Assembly (NCBI GenBank): GCA_963715045.1
Contig: CAVQRC010000024.1
Location: 1 to 64,000 of the forward strand
Length of the DNA stretch: 64,000 nucleotides
Reading direction: 5' to 3'
Source of the DNA: CAVQRC01 sp963715045
Lineage (GTDB): Bacteria; Planctomycetota; Planctomycetia; Pirellulales; Lacipirellulaceae
The notes beneath the pieces were generated by a model that made no database searches, was not told the origin of the DNA, and was given only the letters and a program-made list of their open reading frames with translations. Made by a program: the position numbers and the translations under genes. Below are positions 57,679 to 64,000 of the stretch, in pieces; positions within the stretch are counted from its first letter, which is position 1; each line of letters starts with the position of its first letter.

Positions 57679-57905
57679 AGCAACACCTGCGTCTTCGGTG
57701 ACCGGTATGTGTACGCCTGTATACACACCGGGCCTGGCGGCGTCAAGCGGCTTATGCGGAAACTTTCTGCGTAAGCCCTGCATACGCAGAAACACTTTGT
57801 CTCATAACAAATTATCCGGCTAAGGAATATGTTCTAAGATTCCACATCACCCGACGATTAAACTATTTGCAGACGAGAGTTCTTGGTCAAACTTCAAGGA
57901 ATGAC
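57679..57905. promoter_or_regulatory. attI: Probable attI region and intI/cassette promoter space
   Basis: The space between the divergent intI start and the first cassette gene, where an integron's primary recombination site and the cassette promoter lie. It contains two inverted repeats: CCGGTATGTGTA with TATACACACCGG (57,702-57,731, 10 of 12 pairs) and TTTCTGCGTA with TACGCAGAAA (57,764-57,792, perfect). The exact recombination point was not identified. Confidence 0.45.
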
Positions 57906-58151
57906 ATGAAATTCGTTCTTGTTGGCAATCGCAACGGCAATGCCGTTGTTAACTGGCTAGGTGTACTTGCATCAGCATTAATTGTTGCGATTATCGCCAT
58001 GGCTGGTTCGGCGGCGGTAATGCTCGCAATCGGTTGGTTTTCCCCTATTGCACTTATCATGGCTGCGAGCTTTGTCCCTGCCTTGGTCGTTGGCATGGGA
58101 ATTAAACGGTCTTTGCAGCTGCCGATTAAGGAGCTCACAACACTTGAGTAA
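57906..58151 (+). CDS. Integron cassette gene: small two-helix membrane protein
   Basis: 81 residues, MKFVLVGNRNGNAVVNWLG followed by two hydrophobic helices (VLASALIVAIIAMAGSAAVMLAI and FSPIALIMAASFVPALVVGM) and a short Arg/Ser-rich end. A TCAAGGA site precedes ATG 57,906. The DNA is visibly less GC-rich than its neighbours, with many codons ending in T or A, which fits a foreign origin. It lies between the attI region and an attC site, in the orientation expected of a cassette gene. Function is unknown. Confidence 0.7.
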   Translation: MKFVLVGNRNGNAVVNWLGVLASALIVAIIAMAGSAAVMLAIGWFSPIALIMAASFVPALVVGMGIKRSLQLPIKELTTLE

Positions 58152-58214
58152 TTGTTCGATGTCGCCATGCTCCGTTGGCTTGGATGTAGGATGGGAATCC
58201 AACGCTTTATTGCT

Positions 58215-58304
58215 GGATAACAATTGCGTCAACCGGAGCGGCGAATTCGGCAGAATCTGAAATCAACGCGTAACGTCGCCACCCGGTTACGCTAAACGTT
58301 AGAC
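58215..58304 (+). repeat. attC: Integron attC recombination site
   Basis: Begins GGATAACAATT and ends ACGTTAGAC, with the R' box GTTAGAC at 58,298-58,304. The inner arms GCGTCAACCGG (58,226-58,236) and CCGGTTACGC pair, with one unpaired extra C in the first arm. This corresponds to the extrahelical base that guides recombinase strand choice. The outer box GATAAC pairs partly with GTTAG. Length of 90 bp and the folded shape match integron cassettes. It lies 64 bp after the stop of the cassette gene. Confidence 0.8.
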
Positions 58305-59104
58305 GGGCTGCGCAAGTGACCTCAGACCGCAGCCGACGCTGCTGCGGTCCCCACACCGCCGCAGATCTGGTCAGCCATCAAGTTCTGAAGTTGGATCATC
58401 CTGCCGCAGATTCGCTGCTCGCCAAGATACACAGGTGCAACAGACCGATGCAGATTCGGCGAAATGCTTCGACGCTTCGGCTTCATCGTCCGACGCAGCT
58501 TCGTGAGAGTTCTTTTGCGGCGGTGTAACTGACCGCCGCCAGAGACGGACGTTTGCTTAGACGCGGCAAACACATCGCCCGCTGCACGATGTCTGAAATG
58601 ACCAGACAGGCCGTCGCAGGTGGATGACACCGGCCGGTCCCGTCTAATCCGCGTGCAGCCTACCTCCGTCGGGGTGGGCGGAAGTGTTCTCGGCTGGTCA
58701 GCAGCACCGTCTCCTGTCCCGACAACCGGCGTTAGCGGCCGGTCCAGGGGCCTGGAATCGCTTCCAATCCGTCCCAACGGTCCCGAGCCTGCGGAACTCG
58801 CCGCCGCAAAGAAGGCACCGTAGCTGGCGGTTTACACCCTCACGGTGATGTGGATCGCATGCGGGCCTGATTCAAGCCGATCCAGGCAAGCAACATGGAA
58901 ATTCGGCAGCGGTCAACGACGCGACGGCCTGGTGACGCCTGGCCAACGACATACGAAGTCGGATCTTTCAGCTCGCATTTGCACTACGCCAAGTTGTCAA
59001 CTGACAACGGAACTTCGACTTTCACGGGGAATGCTGAGGTTTCGTAGACGCGGTTGGGTTCGTGATCAGGAACGAGCCTCTCCTCTGAGTGGTGCAATCG
59101 AACT
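58305..59104. other. Non-coding repeat region downstream of attC
   Basis: No convincing gene. It holds a perfect hairpin GGCGGT/ACCGCC near 58,515-58,540, repeat copy E2 (58,732-58,825) and a palindrome GTTGTCAACTGACAAC near 58,993. No further attC could be recognised. Confidence 0.5.
58732..58825 (+). repeat. Dispersed ~95-bp GC-rich element, copy E2
   Basis: Shares GGTCCAG, the GAATCGCTTCC block and CCGCAAAGAAGG with copies E1 and E3. Confidence 0.5.
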
Positions 59105-59190
59105 TGTGGAACTGTCTACGGTCTACACAACTTCGAAATCTGCGGGATTTGATGGGGTTTCGCAGACAGGCGTTGTGTGGCTCGTTTCAG
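59105..59190 (+). repeat. Dispersed GTCTAC...GTAGAC element, copy B
   Basis: CTGTCTACGGTCTACACAAC, then a 33-bp spacer and TTTCGCAGACAGGCGT. It is the best-paired copy of the three because the outer arms CTGTCTACG and CGCAGACAG can form a hairpin. Confidence 0.6.
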
Positions 59191-59431
59191 GCCTGAAGCA
59201 GCCCCCCTGGGGCCCCCCGTCGGCTTGGGGATTTGTCCCGTCCCCCCCAGTCGTTTCCCCTTGAGCCTCATTGATTATCCGCACCTGCCCTACGCCGGCA
59301 TTTCAACGTTACAGGCATCTCCTGAGGGTCACGCTGGTTGGCGTAAAGCACTACCTCCCCGTCGAGCAGAAGCAGTAGTGGATGTTGGCTGGGCAGGAGT
59401 ACCAGTGCATTCCAGCCGTGCGGTCACAAAG
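59191..59431. other. Repeat-region spacer, no gene
   Basis: Contains the GGGGATTTGTCCCG text shared with the region after copy A. No domain recognised in any frame. Confidence 0.4.
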
Positions 59432-59521
59432 GGCCTCCCTGGAGCCCTCGAATCCCGGCGTGCTGATTTCATCGGCCTGGTGCCGCAGATGGGTGAGCCA
59501 GAGAATAACAGCTCGCACAAT
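59432..59521 (+). repeat. Dispersed ~88-bp element, copy F1
   Basis: Shares AATCCCGGCGTGCTGAT, TCATCGGCCTGGTGCC and GAGCCAGAG with copy F2 at about 60,858-60,945, in the same orientation. Its left edge also resembles the E elements. Confidence 0.6.
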
Positions 59522-59654
59522 GTGTGAGCGCTTGTTGAGTCTCCAGATGCCCTGCAAATACTTGGACGCTTCCTCTTCTGCTGCGATCTTGAAGACCGTG
59601 CCTTGCTGCATCAGGCTGAAGTAGTACCGTTGGGACTCTTGCTCACCCAATTCT

Positions 59655-60393
59655 TCACTTCAACTCTGGGGCTGCTCCGTTGCTTTGTCTGCGGAGAATG
59701 CGAGACGTTTTGAAGTAGGGTCCAATCTCTGAGCATTTCCTCCTTCTACACGCGAAGAGACCCAGAAAGCCAATTCCGCCAACTACAGCGGTGGACGGTT
59801 CCGGGACGAGCATCAGCGATGTGAGCTCAAAGCGAACAGAAGCATCAACGAACCCGGAGAAGGATAAACTAGAGAAGTCTCGATCAAACGCCGACAGGTC
59901 GGGTGGGGTCAGTGGCAGATCCGTTGAGTCCAATGCGTTTGCCGTTGTGTCGTTCAATAAGATGCTGATGTGGTTGAGACTACCAACACCTTCAACATCT
60001 ATCCAGGGCCGGATTGGATCGTAAACCCAAACCCAATAAGAGTCCTCGGGGAAGGAGGGTTCAACGCTGTTATAATCGTCGGATACGAGATTCGGCGGTT
60101 AGAGCTTTCCGGATTGATTTTGAAGTCGTCGCCAAATGTTGCCGAGATAGCGCCGTTATAGCCCTGTAACTGGCTTCTCCCTGATTTATGCTTGGACCCG
60201 GTGGGGTAGTAGATTCAAATGTGTAGAATCCGACAACGGACTCGCCGACGGCAAACTCTACTTCCAATGGAGCGTCAACCTCCGTGACCACACCCGTGAA
60301 CTCAAACGTGATGGGAACTGCGAGTGCGGTGGCAGAAATCGAAAACGATGACACGACAACGAGTAACAACCGGAGAACTGAGGCGTGACTCAT
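59655..60393 (-). CDS. PEP-CTERM protein (frameshifted)
   Basis: Start ATG 60,393 after AAAGGGGAAG. Signal peptide (VLRLLLVVVSSFSISATALA), then VPITFEFTGVVTEVDAPLEV, an exported beta-domain of the sort common in PEP-CTERM proteins, with ESTTPPGPSINQGEASY. The frame changes near 60,170 (continuing GYNGAISATFGDDFKINPES) and near 60,085 (DDYNSVEPSFPEDSYWVWVY), then runs SLNHISILLNDTTANALDST and ends in LVPEPSTAVVGGIGFLGLF with CRRRK. Short extra residues after the anchor (KTSRILRRQSNGAAPELK) are unusual. The gene is likely intact apart from indels. Confidence 0.65.
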
Positions 60394-60857
60394 TTGCTTC
60401 CCCTTTCGCATTAATCGTGAATTTGCATTGCTAACTCCACAAACCCCGTGGCACCACTCCGAAGTCCATCCAGGTCGAACAGGGGCCTGAGGAAGCGTTT
60501 CCCAAATACCGGATATCGGAATCCCGGACTTATAACTCAGCTCGCCGAATTCGCCAGTCCGGAAACAATCGGTCGACGCGAAGCCACCGGCCACGCTTGC
60601 CGTTTGTGCCGCCTAGCCACATGTCGTGTGCGGATCCGCACGAAATGCGGCGACGAATTGTGCCCATCGCCGCTTTTCTGTCGAGCAGCCTAGAAGGAGC
60701 AAGGCACGTGCCATTGGCGGAGAAAGCGACAAACGCACATCGATTTGTTGCTGCGATGAGCGCAGTGCTCCGAACGAGCGACTGGCTCCCGGTCGGAGGC
60801 AGCGCTCACCAGAGTCGAGCAGGACAGAGTCTGCCCAGTCCCCCGTACGGTAAGAAG
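60394..60857. other. Intergenic stretch, nothing recognised
   Basis: Upstream region of the minus-strand PEP-CTERM gene and spacer before repeat F2. Only shadow frames were found. Confidence 0.4.
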
Positions 60858-60945
60858 AGGCCTCTCTGGGGCCTTCAAATCCCGGCGTGCTGATGTCATC
60901 GGCCTGGTGCCCCAGATAGGTGGGCCGGAGAAAAACGGCTCGCTA
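60858..60945 (+). repeat. Dispersed ~88-bp element, copy F2
   Basis: Second copy of the element at 59,432-59,521. Nearly the same sequence over AATCCCGGCGTGCTGATGTC and CATCGGCCTGGTGCC. Confidence 0.6.
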
Positions 60946-61221
60946 CTCGGTCGTGTTTACCAATGACGGGATGTCAACCAGGGGTGGGATCGGGTTTTGC
61001 TGCCTCCACCCGACTCAGCCCGCCGCTCATTGGCAACTCAATGATGGGTTCAAGGCGTGCGATGGCTGGGGAGAACTCGGCAAAATTACATCGTCAAATG
61101 GCAACACCGCCGCCGTGACAAAGCCGTTGGCTAACTCCTACGGGTTACTCCCCCGGCAGCCTTGAATAGCATGTCGCTATGCAGTGTGGGCACTCGCTGA
61201 CGAAAAGGACCACTGGACCAG
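60946..61221. other. Spacer before the 115-residue gene
   Basis: No gene recognised. The reading frames are short. Confidence 0.35.
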
Positions 61222-61569
61222 ATGGAAAAGTTTCCTACCAATACTGAGCTGCTTGAGTTCTTCGGCGTCGAGCCCGATGTATCTGCGTCGGAGGACATCC
61301 CTTGGGCCTACTGTCGTTTAAGCTTCTCCGTCGAGCTAGACAAGGAACGAGTAGATTGTGTGATTGACAATCCGGAATTGGAGGTTCGATGCTTCCGAGA
61401 AGGGGCGGAAACTGCATTTCTATCGTTCCACCCGGTGCAAGCCCTGAGCGTGCAGGAGTATCCTGGAGGCAGGAGTCTCGTGGCATTGGGAACCGGCCCG
61501 AATCAAGACTTGACATTTCGGCTCCAACTCCAGCCCCGAGTACACGTTTCTGTGAAGTCATCTCAATGA
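61222..61569 (+). CDS. Conserved small protein of unknown function
   Basis: 115 residues, MEKFPTNTELLEFFGVEPDV then DIPWAYCRLSFSVELDKERV, DNPELEVRCFREGAETAFLS, SVQEYPGGRSLVALGTG and LTFRLQLQPRVHVSVKSSQ. The layout (N-terminal FFGVEP motif, central beta-sheet, closing LQLxPxVHV) is one I know from small bacterial proteins without assigned role, often found in accessory and immunity-type gene clusters. No signal peptide. It sits between repeat elements and looks like an inserted single gene. Confidence 0.65.
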   Translation: MEKFPTNTELLEFFGVEPDVSASEDIPWAYCRLSFSVELDKERVDCVIDNPELEVRCFREGAETAFLSFHPVQALSVQEYPGGRSLVALGTGPNQDLTFRLQLQPRVHVSVKSSQ

Positions 61570-61754
61570 CTTTGCGACTGGATCAATCTCCGCTGGGACT
61601 TCGGATTGCTTGCCGCTAGGGTGCGGCGGAGTGCTCCGCTAAAAACGGCAATTGGCCAACGCGGCGGTACACATCGCCCTCCGCTGGTAACGAAGCTTGC
61701 TGAAGCTTCAAGGAGATTGCCTGGGGTCAAGACGGAGGTAAGGTCAGGGCCCAA
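61570..61754. other. Spacer before repeat E3
   Basis: Nothing recognised. Confidence 0.35.
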
Positions 61755-61850
61755 CGGGGCCGTCCAGAGCCCTCAGATCGCTTCCCGGCTTGCGATGGGG
61801 TCGGGAACTCTACGGCATGGACGGCCGCAAAACAGGGCCCTTCTTTCGGC
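61755..61850 (+). repeat. Dispersed ~95-bp GC-rich element, copy E3
   Basis: Third copy of the element also at 56,846 and 58,732. It shares GCCGTCCAGAGC, the AGATCGCTTCC block and CCGCAAAACAGGG. Confidence 0.55.
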
Positions 61851-61984
61851 CACCTGTCGCCGCCGTCATACTACAAGCACGTCGGACGGCTTGCCGACAG
61901 CCCGGCTAGTCTAAGCCGGCGAAGCCAGTACGCTACAACGAGCTTGCCGGCTTTCATTTACGAGCAGACCCAACACCCACGGCT

Positions 61985-62060
61985 GTCTACTGTCTACACA
62001 ACCGCGTGATCCCCAAAGTTCCTTTGGGATTCGTAGACAGGCGTCCCAATTCGACCCTGC
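61985..62060 (+). repeat. Dispersed GTCTAC...GTAGAC element, copy C
   Basis: CTGTCTACTGTCTACACAAC, a 30-bp spacer, then TTCGTAGACAGGCGTC. Outer arms can pair. Copies A, B and C are spaced about 3 kb apart. Confidence 0.6.
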
Positions 62061-62239
62061 AGGCCCCCTCTTACGTTGCGTGCAATTTGCCCTGCAGTCG
62101 ACGGTGTGGCCACAGTCGCTTGAGCCCGGCCAAGACTTCATCTTGAACCTGCGTGCGACGTGCAGGGTCCTCATGATCCTGGCCAGCAGGAAGCTCCCAT
62201 CGAACCCGATCTGCACGGCTCAACGTTGGACCATCGAGC
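62061..62239. other. Spacer before the beta-helix relic
   Basis: No gene recognised. Confidence 0.35.
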
Positions 62240-63025
62240 TCATTCAACCCAGCCGCACGGGCACCGGTCGATCTCGCCGGCGAACTCTAACTGCCAGATC
62301 AGGAAGTCTTCACCGTCTACGTCGCCATCGAGGTCGGCGTCGCCGTCGTTGGGCGTGGCACCATGGGCGTGAAGAAGTTGGTTTGCCAGACGAGGAAGTC
62401 GTTTCCGTCGACGTCGCCGTCCTTGTCGAAGTCGGCTTGCAGTGGCTGCACCTCGAAGGCTCCCATGTCGATGCGGCCGCCCGCCACTCGCTCGAAGCCT
62501 TCGCCTCGTTGGTCGTAGAGGGGGACGCCGTCGACGCCGGGCATCGCGTTCGGATCCCCGGCGTTGATGGCAGGGCTTCCGGGCAGCAAGGCGTGCGTCT
62601 GCGTCGGTCCGCCGTTGTCAGCGAGCGGGCCGAGGAGCGGGTCGACGATGCCATTGATTGGGCCGCCGATTAGGTTGCCGTTCGCGTCGGGGGAGCGGAA
62701 GGGGGTCTCGGTAAGGTCTGTGCAGGAGTTGTCGCCAATAAGGGTGTGCTTGACGGTCAAGGCTGCCTCAAAGAGCCCTAGATCGCGGTGCTGTCACCAG
62801 TGTTTCCGGCCACTATCGAGTTCTGGATAGTGCCTTGCCCGTCGTGGAGGTAAATCCCGCCGCCAGTGTATCCTGAGTTCCCTGTGATCGTGCTGGAATT
62901 GACCGTTACGTGCCGACCGGTGGAAATGCCGCCCCCCCTAGATCCCGAGTTTTTCGAGATCGTGGTTGAGGTGACGGTGCATCGCCAGAAGCAAGTATGC
63001 CGCCGCCGCCGAACCCTCTGCCATC
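62240..63025 (-). pseudogene. Relic of a second giant beta-helix surface protein
   Basis: The minus strand encodes, in changing frames, GGGILASGDA, then [45 protein letters not shown], then [40 protein letters not shown] and two dockerin-like segments ([20 protein letters not shown] and [20 protein letters not shown]). This is the same module order as the C-terminal part of the gene at 8,157-14,538. At least three frame changes and the missing N-terminal repeats show decay. It ends abruptly at about 63,025, where the AAA_13 fragment begins on the other strand. Confidence 0.75.
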
Positions 63026-64000
63026 AGGATCTCGACGCAGAGGCTTCGCAACGCATGAAGGATTTCGAGGGCTACGTGAAGGGGAAGTTGGAGACGGACG
63101 CCCGCAAAGCTGAAGAGGCCTTCAAGAAGGATTCCTGGAGGGGGTTCCCTCCCGTCCGGTAGCGGAAACGGTGCAAACCGCGGTGTACCGCTTCTGACGA
63201 ACCGAGGAGATCGGAATCGAGATTGAGGTGGGCTGGACAAACCTGGAAGCGCTGCTGGCTCCGATCCGATCCGGGATCATCCCTGATGAAGCGCCCGCCA
63301 TTGATGGGGGCACCCTTGAGCTTTTCTCAAAGTTGACCGCTCTTTCCGATGCCGCAGACATTGCTGCGAAGAAACTTGATGCAGACGCCGAGCAGGGAGA
63401 CCGCGCAAAGGCTCGGAAGGCGCTGGCGGGGCTTGAGGCGAAGAAGTGGGTAACGCAGCAAGCCGCAGCTGTCCGTGCAGAAGTAGTCCGTTTGCAGAAG
63501 GTAGAAGAGTATCATCAATGGAAGCGGATAACGGCGACGACCGGAATCTCCCGCAGATCCGGTGAGCTGTCTGAAAAGCTGATCACGCAGGCTTACATCA
63601 AGCGTTTCAACGAGGAATTGAAGCATCTGGGAGCGGGAAGAATCCAAGTTGAGCTCGTCAAGACCCCCGCTGCCTACGGGAAGACAAACACAGCATCCGC
63701 CTTCGAGATGCTGTGGGGAAAGGTACCCGGGTTTCAGAGGTTCTCAGCGAAGGCGAGCGCCGGATCGTAGCGCTAGCCGCTTTTCTCGCCGACGTGGCCG
63801 GGAGCGGATCGAACAGCCCGTTCGTATTCGACGATCCCATTTCGTCGCTCGACCAAGTTTTCGAAGAAAGGGTGATCGCCCGACTTGTGGATTTGAGCAG
63901 GTACCGGCAGGTATTGGTGTTCACGCATCGAATCCCAGAGTTTCCTCGGGATCATGAATGACCTGGCTGACGGTGCACTCAACGAGGCGCACATTCGGCC
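63018..64000 (+). pseudogene. AAA_13 (PrrC/RloC-like) ATPase, N-terminally truncated and frameshifted, partial at window edge
   Basis: The first recognisable text is LCHQDLDAEASQRMKDFEGYVKG, the second half of a CxxC zinc-hook motif followed by a coiled coil. It continues with AKKLDADAEQGDRAKARKAL, LSEKLITQAYIKRFNEELKH and the signature SVLSEGERRIVAL with Walker B FVFDDPISSLDQVFEERV and the H-loop QVLVFTHR. Frame changes lie near 63,170, 63,690 and 63,930. The P-loop and the first Cys of the hook are missing, because the fragment starts at the boundary with the beta-helix relic. Proteins of this type include anticodon nucleases used in phage defence, but no nuclease domain is visible here. 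Confidence 0.7.

Noticed and set aside
57698..57732. LexA box upstream of intI
   Set aside because: The inverted repeat does not match CTGT-N8-ACAG or the GAAC-N4-GTTC type.
57764..57792. Perfect inverted repeat as a terminator
   Set aside because: No T-run on either side and no gene ending next to it. The attI position makes a recombination or binding site more likely.
58729..58740. Possible second attC with GTTAGCGG near repeat E2
   Set aside because: The box does not fit GTTRRRY and no pairing outer arm was found.
61125..61145. GTTAGCC on the minus strand as another attC end
   Set aside because: No complementary arms or inner boxes within 60-150 bp.

Overview
The window is high-GC bacterial DNA that looks like a planctomycete of the Pirellula/Rhodopirellula type. 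The evidence is a set of surface proteins with a VPEP anchor followed by a transmembrane helix and basic tail (PEP-CTERM), several planctomycete dockerin-like cassettes of the form DFNGDGxVDGxDFLxWQ, a giant beta-helix protein with the N-terminal signature EPLEDRRLL, a Spondin_N protein, a DUF2207-type protein and a dispersed RNase P RNA gene. Most long open frames opposite these genes are antisense shadows typical of high GC.

Layout. 0-7 kb: the tail of a VPEP protein, a PhyH-type dioxygenase, then a minus-strand cluster of a secreted GH32-like propeller protein, a membrane protein, a radical SAM/SPASM enzyme with a PqqD-like N-terminal domain, and a DUF2207-like membrane protein ending in eight Cys-His-Ser-Ala repeats. 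7-16 kb: a small membrane protein, a roughly 6.4-kb repeat-rich beta-helix surface protein and a LamG/PEP-CTERM protein. 17 kb: tRNA-Val with a terminator and an integrase relic. 17.8-36.6 kb: housekeeping and accessory genes (desaturase, cytochrome-like protein, Ser/Thr kinase, icd, sugar-phosphate isomerase-like protein, ribbon-helix-helix protein, rnpB, YhcC-type radical SAM, FHA protein, rsgA, beta-helix protein, Eis-type acetyltransferase, PAS-PilZ protein, PhoX-like protein, M42 aminopeptidase, Cys-rich lipoprotein, tatD, helical protein). 36.7-48.9 kb: a complex I cluster transcribed leftward in the order nuoI-A-C-D-H-J-K-L-M-N, without nuoB, E, F or G. 49.7-55.2 kb: csrA, tRNA-Glu, ferrochelatase, PilZ protein, Spondin_N protein and an SBBP-repeat protein. 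55.2-64 kb: sparse, repeat-rich accessory DNA holding a decayed integron (intI pseudogene, a lower-GC cassette gene and an attC site), PEP-CTERM and hypothetical genes, a relic of a second beta-helix gene and an N-terminally cut AAA_13 (PrrC/RloC-like) ATPase.

Two things stand out. The first is the 7.1-3.7 kb cluster: a Cys-repeat protein whose stop codon overlaps the start codon of a radical SAM/SPASM enzyme that carries its own putative peptide-recognition domain, which looks like a peptide-modification system. The second is the degenerate integron at 57.1-58.3 kb, with the classical divergent intI-attI-cassette-attC layout.

At least a dozen otherwise conserved genes, including rsgA, tatD, nuoL and nuoN, are interrupted by single-base frameshifts. 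Housekeeping genes are hit as often as accessory ones, so sequencing indels are the most likely cause. I report such genes over their full span and give the position where the frame changes.
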